From Orychophragmus violaceus (taxonomy: Eukaryota; Streptophyta; Magnoliopsida; Brassicales; Brassicaceae): 64,000 nt of DNA. The stretch is from assembly GCA_030180135.1 (NCBI GenBank), contig CM058229.1, positions 43,799,522 through 43,863,521 on the forward strand, written 5' to 3'. Positions 44,101 through 54,931 of this stretch are shown here, piece by piece. A program made the translations under genes and the position numbers. The first letter of the stretch is position 1; every line of letters starts with the position of its first letter. Under the pieces are notes generated by a model. It saw only the letters and a program-made list of their open reading frames with translations. It had not been told where the DNA came from and made no database searches.

Positions 44101-45070
44101 ATTGCTTCTTGGAAATGATATTCCAATGCTGAAGTCTGTTAAAGACTGGCTGGGAAGTTGTTTTTCCATGAAGGACATGGGTGAAGCCGCGTATGTTCTT
44201 GGAATCCGAATCTTTAGAGACAGATCTAAAAAGCTGATTGGACTTTGTCAAGATGCTTATATAGATAAAGTCCTGCATCGATTCGGAATGGATAAATCCA
44301 AGAAGGGGTTCACGCCAATGATACATGGTGCTACACTAAGCAAGGATCAGTGTCCTAAAACACCTGATGAGCTTAAGCGCATGAGTAGGATTCCTTATGC
44401 TTCGACTATAGGATCTATCATGTATGCCATGATCTGTACTCGTCCTGATGTTGCTTATGCACTAAGCATGACGAGTAGGTACCAGTCTAATCCAGGTGAG
44501 AGTCACTGGATTGCCATAAAGAACATCCTGAAGTATTTGAGGAATACTAAGGATAAGTTTTTGGTTTACGGAGGAAGTGAAGTGCTTGAAATCAGTGGAT
44601 TCACAGATGCAAGTTTTCAGACATATAAGGATGATTTCCGGTCACAGTCTGGCTACATCTTCTGTCTGAATGGCGGTGCAGTAAGTTGGAAGAGTTCCAA
44701 GCAGAGCACCGTGGCAGATTCCACAACTGAAGCTGAATACATCGCTGCTTCGGAAGCTGCGAAGGAAGGAGTTTGGATAAGGAACTTCTTGATTGAACTC
44801 GGTGTATTCCCAAATGCCACTGAGCCTCTAGCACTGTATTGTGACAACAATGGTGCAATTGCTCAAGCCAAGGAACCGAGACATCATCAGAAATCCAAAC
44901 ACATTATGAGAAGGTATCACCTGATTCGTGATATAGTGAATAGAGGTGAAGTGATGGTCAGCAGAGTTCCCACTGATGAGAACGTGGCTGACCCGTTGAC
45001 AAAGCCACTCCCGAGACCTAAGCACGAGTTGCATACTGCTGCTGTAGGAATTAGAGATATTCAAATGTAA
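41111..45070 (+). CDS. Copia F Gag-Pol polyprotein, complete
   Basis: 1319 aa, uninterrupted. Gag occupies residues 1 to ~230; zinc knuckle CHFCKEAGHYRRDC at about 252-265; protease box LDTGCGAH with catalytic Asp 303; integrase zinc region from WHCRLGH (His 438) to CEQCESC; integrase DDE at Asp 499 (HTDVCGP), Asp 562 (RSDRGGEY) and Glu 598 (SERRNR), giving the 35-residue D-E spacing; RT YVDD with Asp 995; RNase H acidic residues in FTDASF (1166), TTEAEYIAASEA and YCDNNGAIA. Every catalytic residue I can check is present. It would make one precursor cut by its own protease, assembling particles that reverse-transcribe and integrate the element. Confidence 0.97.
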   Translation: MSSTTTQNTFSIRSALEKDKLNGSNFLNWSRNLRLVLRQEKKAYVLERALSPRPANNAAQAVKNAWDTHSSDANDVICLMLATMAPELQMQWEGLTCPMELMANLKALFQEQARTERFQTVKNLLDCKMAKDAAVSPHVLKMMGYLDHLTRLDCPISQELACDIVLQSLTPAYDQFILNYNMHGLIKTLPELHGMLKTAEPNLKKTKESSVLMVQKGKGFKKSAADKGKGKVVSNEKAKPKPVSKAGPSDICHFCKEAGHYRRDCKKYQESLKKKKSLETKSSGIFVIEVNTTTSDNTTWVLDTGCGAHICTNMQALSNSRRLKQGQVELRVGNGAKVPALAVGTYLLSLPSGLILELENCYFVPAISRNIISVSLLDLQGFDFSIKNKLCSFNLNDMFYGCAPLINGLYMLDQSAPVYNINTKRFKSNKENETFLWHCRLGHISEKRVKRLHSNGLLGSFDFESCEQCESCLMGKMTRAPFNKPTERASELLGLIHTDVCGPMSTSARGNFQYFITFTDDFSRYGYVYLMKHKSETFEKFKEFQNEVQNQLGKSIKALRSDRGGEYLSQKFHDHLSECGIISQLTPPGTPQWNGVSERRNRTLLDMVRSMMSHTYLPISLWGYALLTATFTLNRVPSKAVAKTPYEIWTGKAPAMSFLRIWGCEAYVKRLISDKLTPKSDKCYFIGYPRDTKAYYFYLRSENKIFVARDCTFLEREFLSRKDSGSKVQLDEIQEGQEPVQPNEEEQQDELHEVVIEPEPAVPEVRRSGRIRQEPDRYQGFLVTNCHDLLIIDGDEPSNFAEAMMGPDSLKWREAIESEMDSMSTNRVFSLVDLPAGAKAIECKWIFKKKIYMDGNVQIYKARLVAKGFKQIHGIDYDETYSPVAMMKSIRILLATAAYYDYEIWQMDVKTAFLNGILEEDVYMTQPDGYIDPKNAGKVCKLHKSIYGLKQASRSWNLRFDEAIKNFDFIRNQEEQCVYKKTSGSKVAFLILYVDDILLLGNDIPMLKSVKDWLGSCFSMKDMGEAAYVLGIRIFRDRSKKLIGLCQDAYIDKVLHRFGMDKSKKGFTPMIHGATLSKDQCPKTPDELKRMSRIPYASTIGSIMYAMICTRPDVAYALSMTSRYQSNPGESHWIAIKNILKYLRNTKDKFLVYGGSEVLEISGFTDASFQTYKDDFRSQSGYIFCLNGGAVSWKSSKQSTVADSTTEAEYIAASEAAKEGVWIRNFLIELGVFPNATEPLALYCDNNGAIAQAKEPRHHQKSKHIMRRYHLIRDIVNRGEVMVSRVPTDENVADPLTKPLPRPKHELHTAAVGIRDIQM

Positions 45071-45947
45071 TCTCTTTTTGAGTGGGAGTTGTGAGGGCTT
45101 TTGTTTTAGTTATTTTGATTGGTTCATGTAAACATTTTAAATGTTAATGAAATTTTATTTCTGGATTATTTTTAACTGTGATATAAAATAATCGTTCCAA
45201 AATGATTCATGTCATTATATATGGGCCATCGAAGTACATGAGTAGACTTGATCCTGAAACCCCATATTTAACGAAATGACATAAATCATAGTGTCCATAG
45301 TCGAAGGTTGTTGAAATTGGAACACCAACAACCTGTTGAGACTAGATTGTGTTGAGACTTATGACCAAGTTTCGAGGGGTCATAGATGCGCGGCATCAAA
45401 GTCGACACATAGGTATATGTAGGGGAACATATGACCGGACATGGCCCGCTGATGAGAACTCTACAAGATATTAATATCTGTGTCATGAAAGGTTTTCATA
45501 TATGACTATAGAGTATAGTCCTTAGACCTGAGTTCGCATGCATGTGGCTGCAGATGGAGTAATACGCTTTGATCATTGTCTAACGCTGTTTCGTAACTGG
45601 GAGCTATACGGACCTTGGTTGGGTGTATTATGAATTGTGTAGTTCATAGTGATGGAACAAGATGGGATTTGTCCCTGCCGTTTAACGGAGGTAATATCTC
45701 TAGGCCAATCGGAGATTTGATAGCTGGTAAGAGAATGGCCATTCCCAAACGGACTTGCCCAAGTCGTTTGCATTGTCAGTATCAAATCTGGTCCGATAAA
45801 CATGGTCTGGCTATATAAGGATGACACGCATCTTGCCTTATGCCAGATCGAGATATTAAGACAAAAGGACTAGGGAATGTAGGATTCTAGTACAATCGGG
45901 AGATTGTTGGGAATGTCCTGTGTAGGATTCCAGTACAAGTGGGAGAT
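45071..45947 (+). other. 3' non-coding region of copia F with duplicated PPT
   Basis: About 0.85 kb, homologous to the A, I, B and J 3' regions. It ends in two copies of a 43-bp unit (45878-45920 and 45921-45963, three mismatches), each made of a tail sequence, a PPT and the first 16 bases of the LTR. The inner PPT (AAGTGGGAGAT) is standard; the outer reads AATCGGGAGAT. Confidence 0.85.
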
Positions 45948-46627
45948 TGTTGGGAATGTCCTGAAATCTACCGTACTATCTCTAGAAAGTATGATAAGTG
46001 TCGAGATCAGACATAAGTCATAAATACTGGGTGATCATGATGGCTTGCTAGAGTCCGCTCTTGATCTATAAGTTTAGGACTTATTACCAGTATTGTATGA
46101 TCCCGAAGGGTCACACACCATAGCTAACGGGAAAGTTAAATGGAATTAATACGGTAAGATGCAATGGCATTTACTGTATTGGATCAGAGAATTGGGCCAG
46201 ACAAAATGCAGGTTTTTGTCTGATTTGTGTCTTGGGCCCAAATGATAAATGAGCCATTAGTCATTAGACTTGGGCCCATTAGAGAGTTAATGAGGCATAA
46301 GAAATCGAAACCCTAAGTGCAGGAGCTCACGATTTTTTCTCTTAGCAGCCGTGAGCTTCATTCTCTCTCTCTAACCTCTCTCTCTGATCATCCATCTCTT
46401 TGGTCTAACAGTCATCCCTTGCTTGTAAGAGTGTGGATACTCAAGGAGGAATAGGTGATTCATCTGTTCTAGACTGATCTTGTCATTACCATCAATCCGC
46501 TGTGCAATCAATAGGTAATGTTACAGGTTTGGTTTTATGATTCGTTTTGCAAGAACCTAGATCTGTTGAGATTATATGTTAGGTTATAATACGAGAATTA
46601 AACCTTGAAAAACACCATAATCCTTCA
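45948..46627 (+). repeat. Copia F 3' LTR
   Basis: 680 bp, ends ccttca before TSD gtctg. Differs from the 5' LTR by about six substitutions and one indel. Confidence 0.95.
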
Positions 46628-48070
46628 GTCTGCCACCGTGCGAAGGATAGGTGCAGGTGCAGCTGAAGGCTCTAGCAATACCACTACAAAGTGATCGAAC
46701 TGTGTCTGTCAGGAACTTCATGTGTGGATCTGCATCGTAACCAGGAAGTGGTGGAGGTGCATCTAATGGTAGAACCCAATGTGGATGTGGACCCCCAGCA
46801 GGGTCATGAGCAGGCTCGTCTGTAGCAGGAGTAGGAGCAGCCTGGGAAGAAGAAGCTCCTCTGCGGGAACGAGCAGCAGGTGGCTGCCTCACAAGCCTCG
46901 GATCAGGTCTGAAACGCAGGTCGTCATGTGTATCTATCGATAACGGTGCATGTCGTATGTCAACCGTGCGCTCCTCCACTCCATCTCTGTAGCACCAAAT
47001 CAAACATGGCTTCAGCCAGGTCGCAGTCAACAAATGCTCCTCATCAATCTCAGCGAAAGACTGCTCGCAGCTATAATCATGTAATGGTATCCTGAAATGC
47101 TGGAAAATCGGTGTCAAAAGGCTCCCCACTGACTCTGTCATACCTTTCCCAGAACCTCTGAAGGGCTTTGCCTGTAGCGAGACTAAATGCTCTACAAATA
47201 CCGCACCAAGGTTGGTCCTCTCAAAAGGACCCTCATGCTCATATTCATGGGAACACAGATGTCCCACTGCTGAATGGAGTAGTACCAGCTCCTGCATCCT
47301 CATCTTGTTCGGCTCCATCTTGCACTGGAGAGTGTTAGCCAAGACGCGTACGACATAGCGCATAACCGGATGTCGTAAATCCTTCATCTTCGTATCACTG
47401 GCGAAATAGGGTGTAGAACCGAAGTTCCCCAAAACTTCTCAAGGTCAGGAAAGCTCTCTGGAAGCGTAGCATGTGTGTAGCCTTTCTTTTAACCATAAAT
47501 AGCACAGAGGTCTCGCATTGGCAGTCTGTATCTCCTGCCATGTACCATGAAACACAAATGAACTTCCTATGCATTCTTAGAATTCCAGTCTCTGTACATA
47601 ACTCGCACTGTAGCCATTAACTGGCGTACCAACTCTGGATACAGAGCATATCGGACATAAGGCATGGTACCCATACCCATCCTCCTCAAACACGTCACAA
47701 CCTATTCCTGCATACCAGTCATCCTCAGAAAGTCAGGGCTTACCAGCTTCGTAGGTTCAATTGTAACATCGCACCACCCATTGTATAACAGAGTGTCATA
47801 CTCATCCCAGGTATCCAACACGTCCATGTGGAGACAGTCATTACTAAGCACAATCCTCCTGGCTGGCTTATCCCATACTTTCTCAGTCCGTATCTTCTCC
47901 TTTTCTCCTCTGGGCCAAGGATGTGTCGGAAACTCAGCAGGTAACTGTGGAAAACCCGGAGGAGACTGAGGAGTCATAGGTGGAGGTGATTCCACTGGTG
48001 CTGCCGGTGCTGCCGGTGCTGAACCAGATGAACTCGCCCCGTCTGTGCGGTTCTTTTTCCTTGAAGGCAT
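46628..48070 (-). pseudogene. Gypsy E second ORF (ATHILA ORF-1-like), broken
   Basis: Two open stretches on the minus strand. 48070-47702 starts MPSRKKNRTDGASSS, has a Pro/Ala-rich part, then ARRIVLSNDCLHMDVLDTWDEYDTLLYNGWCDVTIEPTKL. 47432-46628 contains DLRHPVMRYVVRVLANTLQCKMEPNKMRMQELVLLHSAVGHL and a Pro-rich tail. Stops and shifts separate them. The content fits the family named ATHILA ORF-1 after Arabidopsis Athila; function of that family is not established to my knowledge. It lies downstream of the pol position, where some Athila relatives carry an envelope-like gene; I see no membrane segment that would prove that. The tail is cut by copia F. Confidence 0.65.
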
Positions 48071-49076
48071 CTGTGAGCAAAAATCAGAACAAAAGCATGA
48101 GATTATTTGAAAAATCTGAAACAAACTCATCAAAACCTCAATCAACAGCATAAGCAGCATCGAACAGAGCGGTAGAAACAGTTCATTCACGTTTTTATTT
48201 CTGCATTTTCGCACAAAATTACAAGTTCAAACCTAAAACCAAAATTTTCAGAAACTTGCAAAATCAATCATGAAAACTACCTAGGCATCACCATTCCACT
48301 ACCAAACAGCCCAAATCAGTGCTATTTCACCACAGGATTAAGAAATGAGAGCTAAAATCGAACTTTTACCCTTGGACACGAATCTGAAAATTTGAGATTA
48401 AGAACTCATACCTTGATTTCGACACAAATGGAGTAGAGGGTAAAATTTTGGTCGGGTTAGGCTTTGGAATCGTCGGATTTGGTTGAGAAATGAGGAAGAT
48501 TGGATTTGAGAGAGATTTTGCGAATGGAGGTTTCGGTTTAAAATGAAGAACAGTCGCGAAAGAGAAAGAAATACATACCTCGGGATGCTTCATGTCGATC
48601 GATCCACGCTATCCATGTCGATCGACACGGTGTTAGAAATTTGAACCGGTCAGAGTGGTCTAACCGAGGTCAAACCTCGATTCTGTGAAAAAGTGGATCG
48701 ATCGACCCAAAGTGCTAGATCGACCTTAATGTCCATTGTGTCGATCATCACGGCGTTTATTTCGATCGACATAGTGCAATCCTGTCGCTAGATTTCCCTG
48801 TAAAGACTAAAGAAAAACAAAAACGAAAAAAATAAAAACGAAAACTCATATGTACAGAGTCACCAGTGGGTTGCCTCCCACTCATCGCTTGTTTTAAGTC
48901 ATTAGCTTGACTGTGGCACATGGTCAGACGTCAGGTGGTTTCGCCAAAGGCAGAGCGTGCCTTTGCGAAATTCTTCTCATCCATGGTGGCGTATATGCAT
49001 TACTTGCATGAAACTGACCGAGGAACTTGGGGATTACAGCAAGGTAAAGTGGAACATTTCGCTTTCTGACCCTATT
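48071..49076 (-). other. Gypsy E region between protease and second ORF: pol deletion scar, doublets
   Basis: No RT, RNase H or integrase. The stretch 48850-48910 resembles the sequence just after pol in gypsy D (cctcccactcatcgcttgttttaa against ctcccaagtgcgctttgttta), so pol has been lost between about 48960 and 49077. Palindrome pairs at 48592-48628 (23-bp spacing) and 48738-48772 (21-bp); a degenerate pair at about 48693-48727. Confidence 0.65.
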
Positions 49077-50256
49077 TCATGCAAAATCATCATCAGAGTT
49101 AGCATACTTAAGGCCAGAAGATACATACATTGGCTTTATCGTAAGTGACTTAGGTGAGATGATCGGAGCCTTCTGCTTAAGAGCATGTACATGCTTTGAA
49201 GATGTTAGAGCAGGCTCAGCATGAACCGCCATCTTCTCCTCTCCAATTGCAGTCTCTGGTTCTATCTCAACACTGAAACTTTGTCCATCAATAGTGGATC
49301 TCTGCAATCCATCCATCTTGAACTGCAAAGGTTTATCTTCCAGGTGGAGATCAATCAAACTTTGTCTCACATCAATTACAGCTCCAGCAGTAGCTAATAA
49401 TGATCTTCCAAGCAGAATGGGATCATCTGGCTCAATCTCATACTTCAGCACCATAAAGTCTGTTGGAATAAAGTGATTCCCAACTCTGAGAGGGATGTTC
49501 TCAAGAACTCCTTCTGGATATCTCTTCGATCGATCGGCTAGGACAAGAGCGATCCTAGTGGGCTGGAAATCCATCAGTCCCTATCTCACAGCCACAGAGT
49601 ATGGCATGAGATTTATACTTGAGCCAAGATCACACAAAGACCTCTTGAATCTGTCTTTGTAGATAGAACAGTCTAACATAAAACCCCCTGGATCCTTAAG
49701 CTTCTCAGGAATCCTACCATGAATAACAGCATCGCATACTTCAGAGACCATCAAGACGCTTTCTTCTTCAGTCATGTTACTAGAAATTAGGTCCGTAACA
49801 CATCTCCTCACCATAGGAATGTTCTTAACAGCATCAATCAATTGGGCTTCAGTTAGCTTTTCTCTCATCTTCTCCATGCACTTTTCTAGCTGAATTTCTT
49901 GCTTGGACTTCCTAGGGAAAGGAATTTTTGGTTTGTAGACTCTTTCTTCAGCTACAATCGGCTTCTCTGAACAAACCGGCTGCTCACGATTCGAGAACTG
50001 TGTTGATCGATGCCGATGTGTGTCGAACGACACAGTGTCTACAGCTCGAGAATCTCTCGGATTTTTCAGCTCCAAAACCTTAGTATCTTGATTCTGCTCA
50101 GCTACATCTTCTGCCAAAGCTGCCTTAACATGTTCTGTTTGAATACTGGCTTCCACTTGCGTTATCCTAGCATCCAGATTGTCAACTCTGCTTGTCAAAG
50201 TCTCCAATTTTCCACTCAGATCCTGATACATTAAGTCCATCTTTCCATTCAGATCT
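49077..50256 (-). pseudogene. Gypsy E mid-gag to protease
   Basis: 50256-49581: coiled-coil-like stretch LSGKLETLTSRVDNLDARITQVEASIQ, then KPKIPFPRKSKQEIQLEKCMEKMREKL, ending in the protease box SLCDLGSSINLMPYSVAVR. A TAG stop follows (49578-49580), then 49574-49077 with ALVLADRSKRYPEGVLENIPLRV and DPILLGRSLLATAGAVIDV. The gag N-terminal half is missing: codons begin right at the LTR edge (50256). A palindrome pair (50000-50033) lies inside the coding sequence. Confidence 0.85.
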
Positions 50257-51363
50257 TGTTAGGTCTAAAAGTTTTAATCCTATTCTACTGCAAGTGCACA
50301 ATTAATGCAATTATAGTATATAAGGTATCGAATCCTACAGAGACTCTCAGTCACACGATAGATTATAAGTAATTCGAATTAAGCTAAGCGAAGCAGATTG
50401 TAAGCAGTAAACAAAACAGCAAGTAAGCAAATAAAGTGAAGGTGATTAAGCAATTATCGAAGGCGTCAGGTTTAAGAAATTTCTCAAGATATCAGGAAAT
50501 CAGATTAACAACAATCAAGATTCAATCTATAGCGTTCTTGAACTAGAATCACAAAAGTATAACTAACCAACTTTCGTTGTGATAATTATCTATATCTAAC
50601 AACCTAGCAGACCAACTTTCAATGCGAATCCTAGAGTTCTAGACATGCATTAATTCCAAGTTCGTTTGTTCACAACTTCTCTAAACCAAATTTCTTTGCG
50701 AATAGATAAGTTGCTCACCTAAATCCTTTCTAGTTAATTAACCAACTGTCATTCTGTAAATCAACCTAATATCAATAATCTAAGTGGCCAGTTCAGATTA
50801 AGCGTTAAGAACGATTTAGATGAAGAACTAGATGATAAATCTTAATCAATTAGTTAATCAAGCATTCCTTCAAATTCCTAATGAGAACCCCTAACCTAAC
50901 AAGAAATCTACTCAGACATAGCAATCATAACATAAAACATAGTCAAAATAGATATCATAGAATAATCAAAGGAATAAGAACAGGGGTTCGAAATCTAGTC
51001 TCTCCCAAGTACAAGACCAGCCCCAAAATCTCCTCAACTCTCTTCAAGAAAAGCTTAGCCTAACAAGTGGCTGTAAACCCTCATTAAAAACTAAAACACG
51101 AATTGGGTCACTTTGTAATTTTGATAAACTTCTGGGTCAAGTTACAAATCTTCATTAATCGGTCAAATCCTCTGGTCCGCGAACTGTGACTTCTTCTTCT
51201 CGGGCAAATGCTCTAAAATGCTCCAGAATGTACCATAATGTCCAAGTAAACTCCAAATGTGGTAAAACCTATAAAGTACCTGAAAGGACTCGATAAACAC
51301 TGTAGATGACTCTAAAACACACTTATATCATGGCTTAAAACAGGTAAAAACCATTATATATCA
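50257..51363 (-). repeat. Gypsy E 5' LTR (right copy)
   Basis: 1107 bp. TG...CA ends are intact on the minus strand; followed (in + order) by TSD ccaca. Lacks the 53-bp doublet segment of the left copy. Confidence 0.93.
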
Positions 51364-51368
51364 CCACA

Positions 51369-54273
51369 ACAAACATAGGTGTTTACAAGCAGGAAGAGTG
51401 GAAGGTGGTGATGTGTGATCACAGCAAAATGAAGGGGCATCTCAGGAACAAGTGCTGGACTCTTTATCCTCACCTTAAGCCTAAGAACCTCAATGGCAGC
51501 AACACCAACAACCGGTTCAAGGAGCAGAGAACACACTTCTCCAATGGAGCAGCTGAGCATGATGTTTCTGGTCCTTCAAGAGGTGTGGCTGCTAGCAATT
51601 AAGGAAGAGCCATGGTTGTTTCCACTCCAATGATGGCGGTTCATGATGATGTGGTCAGGAGATCAGCCCCTGATGCACTCATCAAAGCCCTCAAAGATAA
51701 CTCTGGTAATGTATTTGGTAACTCTCTTCATGCATCAACTAACTCTAGGCCTTTAATTGTAGATTCAGGGGCTTCACATCACATGATTAGTGACTCTAAC
51801 CTGATTAGCAATGTTAAACCAGCCTTAGGGAATGTTGTTATTGCAAATGGAGATAGAGTTCCTGTTAAGGGCATAGGAAATCTTAAGCTACTTGATAAAG
51901 AGTCCAAAGCATTTTACATGCCTAGTTTCACTTCCAATCTTTTATTTGTTAAGCTTGTTGCTACTGACCTTGATTGCAATGTTATATTTAGTCCTAATAA
52001 TGTGGTTTTTCAGGATATTAAGACTAGTAAGTTGCTTGGAAGAGGTGTGACAAAGGATGAGTTATACATGCTTGAAGACACTTCTCTTGCTTCTGAATTA
52101 TCCCCAATTGCTTCTGAACTTGTTTGTGCGTTTAGTTCCAATTCTAGTTTGCTTAATGACTCTATTTGTCATGCTAGACTAGGTCACCCTCACCCCTAGG
52201 GCTATAGGATTGTTAATGCCTAATGTTTATTTTAAAAATGATGAGTGTGAGGCTTGTATACTTGGTAAACATTGCAAGTCTGTATTTCCTTTATCTATGA
52301 CTATTTATGAAAGTTGCTTTGATCTTGTTCTCTCTGATGTATGGACAGCACCATGTGTATCTAGAGAGAACCATAAATACTTTGTTACATTCATTAATGA
52401 GAAATCAAAATACACATGGATAACTCTGATTCAATCAAAGGATAGGGTGTTAGAAGCTTTTGTTAACTTCCAGAAATATATTACTAACTATTTCAATGCC
52501 CAGATCAAAATCTTTAGATCAGATAATGGTGGGGAGTACATTGGTCATGCTTTCAAATAGCACCTAGCCAAGCATGGAATCCTTCATCAAACAAGATGTC
52601 CACACACTCCACAACAGAATGAAGTGGATGAGAGAAAGAACAAACATCTAATGGAGGTTGCAAGATCCATGATGTTCCATACCAATGTTCCTAAAAGTTG
52701 GATCAAGGACAAACTCCAACAACTTATGAAGAAGCTAAGGGGCATAAGGAATGGATGGATGCTGTGATTGATGAAACCAAAGCAATGGAGCATGATCAGA
52801 CTTGGTATGAAGCAGACCTTCCAAAGGGAAAGAAGGCTGTGAGTTCTAAATGGGTCTTCACCATCAAATACAAGAGTGATGGGTAGATTGAAAGGTACAA
52901 AGCAAGGCTGGTTGCAAGAGGGTTTACTCAGACCTATGGAAAGGATTATTTGGAACCTTTTCACCAGTAGCTAAGTTACACACGGTTGGGATCATCCTCT
53001 TTTTGGCAGCTAATCTAGAGTGCGATCTTTGGCAAATGGATATCAAGAATGCTTTTCTTCAAGGTGAACTAGAAGATGAAGTGTACATGACACCTCCTCC
53101 CGGTCATGAAGATAGAGTTACACTAGTAAAAGTTCTTAGACTCAAGAAGGCCACCTATGGATTGAAACAATCACCTAGAGCTTGGTATCACAAGCTGAGC
53201 TCAACCCTAAAGGATAGAGGGTTTCAGAAATCAGAAGCTGATCACACTCTCTTCACCATTCATAGCCAGGAAGGTATAATTGTCATTCTTGTATATGTTG
53301 ATGATATCATCATATCAGGAAGTGACAATAAAGGTATTCAAGACACTAAAGACTTTTTTAAATTATTGTTTGATATTAAGGATCTTGGTGAGCTAAAGTA
53401 CTTTATAGGGATAGAAGTGTGTCGATCTAAGGATGGACTCTTCTTGTCTCAAAGAGACTACACACTTGATCTATTGTCTGAAACAGGAAAGCTAGGATGC
53501 AAACCAGCCAAAACACCTCTTGAAGATGGCTACAAAGTCATGAGAGAGGGGGAGATTGAAGATAGCAAACCGGTTGATGATATCACACAATACATAAGGA
53601 TGGTTGGTAAGTCGATCTATTTGACAATTACTAGACCTGATATTTGTTTTGTTGTGAATCAGGTGAGTCAACACATGCAAGCTCCTAAGATGCACCATTG
53701 GAACACGGTAGAATGGGTATGATGGATCTTAAAGGAGCTCCTGTCCAAGGCATATGGATTGGTTGCAATGGAAGCTCAGACATTGTTGGATATTGTGATG
53801 CTGATTGGGCTGGAGATAGAGTTGATAGGAGATCAACAACCGGCTATTTCACATTCTTTGGAGGCAATCTAGTCACTTGGAAGAGTAAGAAGCATAAGAT
53901 TGTCTCATGTTCTAGTGCTGAAGCTGAGTATAGAGCTATGAGAAATCTTACAACTGAGCTGATATGGATCAAGGCGCTTCTTAAGGACTTGGGGATTTAG
54001 TTATCATAACCTATCACAATGCATTGTGATAATCAAGCTGCCATCCACATTGCATCTAACTCAGTCTTCCAAGAGAGGACCAAGCATATTGAAGTTGATT
54101 GTGACAAAGTCAGACAGATGGTGGAGCAAGAAGTGATCTTACCTTGTTACACAAGAAGTGAGGAGCAATTGGCTGATATCTTCACTAAGGCAGCAAGTCA
54201 GAAGGTTTGTGGGTCCATTCACTCAAAGTTAGGGCTCATGGATATTCCTCAATCATGTTCTCCTCAACCTTGA
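51369..54273 (+). pseudogene. Copia G gag end, protease, integrase, RT, RNase H
   Basis: Continues gag after gypsy E: zinc knuckle CDHSKMKGHLRNKC (second Cys is Ser), protease VDSGASHHM, integrase CHARLGH...CEACILGKHC, SDVWTAP, FRSDNGGEY. Stops fall near 51601, 52197 and 52558. Between PKS and DQGQTP (about 52695) most of the integrase C-terminus is deleted. RT 53003-53722 is open with ILVYVDDIIISG; RNase H has GYCDADWAGD, SSAEAEYRAM and MHCDNQAAIH, with two stops at about 53998. The end SKLGLMDIPQ is complete. Confidence 0.88.
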
Positions 54274-54389
54274 GGCCTACACTCTTTTTCCCTAAGTATA
54301 GTTTTATCTCAAGAGGTTTTCTATACTTAGGTTTTTAATGAGGTAGGTCTTCATTGTTCCAAGCTTAATCTCAATACTTTGGATTCAAG

Positions 54390-54404
54390 CTTGAGGGGGA
54401 GTAT
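54390..54404 (+). other. Polypurine tract of copia G
   Basis: CTTGAGGGGGAGTAT directly before the 3' LTR, the plus-strand primer site. Confidence 0.85.
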
Positions 54405-54931
54405 TGAGATGAAGACCTAAGTGTGATGAAGACCTTAGTGTTTCATCAATGTGCAAAGTTGGGGACTTAAGCAGAAGTGTGCAAGTCCGACACATCAAAT
54501 TTAAACAATGTGAATATGTTTGGTTATCTTAACCAATGTCAAGTATGGGCTAAAGAATAAAGGATCAGAGGTATTGAAGAGTGAGCAGGAGTCAGAGCAG
54601 GATCTGAACATTCAAAGAAGACTAGTAGGACAAGTCACTATCACCAAGAAACCAAGCGTAGACCTGTCCCTTTCCAAGAGAGCCGTTGGTTCTCTCTCTC
54701 TCTCTCCTAAGTAGTATTTGTCTTCTTCCTATTTTTAGATTTCGGTTTCCTCTTGTTTAAACCTAGTATCTCAGTCTATTTAAGGACTTGTAAAGCTTAT
54801 GAGTGAATACACACTTTTGGGAGTCTTTCCCACATACTTCTCATTCTCTCTCTGGCTAAGCCTAATTCTCCCTCTCCTACGATTCTAGCTTGTTCTTCAT
54901 TTCTCTCTAAGTTAATCTTCACAATCTTACA
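54405..54931 (+). repeat. Copia G 3' LTR
   Basis: 527 bp, TGAGATG...TCTTACA; followed by copia H gag sequence in the opposite orientation. Confidence 0.92.

Larger units (their letters stand above)
38784..46627 (+). mobile_element. Ty1/copia element F, structurally intact
   Basis: LTRs 38784-39462 (679 bp) and 45948-46627 (680 bp), about seven differences; TSD gtctg at 38779-38783 and 46628-46632; PBS 39464-39475; open polyprotein 41111-45070; PPT 45937-45947. A 43-bp tandem duplication covers the PPT and the first bases of the 3' LTR. It is the best candidate for an autonomous, recently active element in the window. Confidence 0.97.
36290..51363 (-). mobile_element. Athila-like gypsy element E, RT-integrase deleted, split by F
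   Basis: LTRs 36290-37387 (3' in its orientation, 1098 bp) and 50257-51363 (5', 1107 bp), with perfect target duplication ccaca at 36285-36289 and 51364-51368. PPT next to the 3' LTR. The interior holds only mid-gag to protease (50256-49077), a second Athila ORF (48070 to 46628) and non-coding sequence. RT, RNase H, integrase, the gag N-terminus and a recognisable PBS are absent. Copia F splits it with TSD gtctg. Confidence 0.93.
34935..54931 (+). mobile_element. Ty1/copia element G, split by gypsy E
   Basis: 5' LTR 34935-35457, PBS 35458-35469, gag 35641-36289, then after gypsy E pol 51369-54273, PPT 54390-54404, 3' LTR 54405-54931. The LTRs (523 and 527 bp) differ by about 5%, the oldest pair I compared. 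It sits inside copia H, a member of its own family, in the opposite orientation. Confidence 0.92.
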
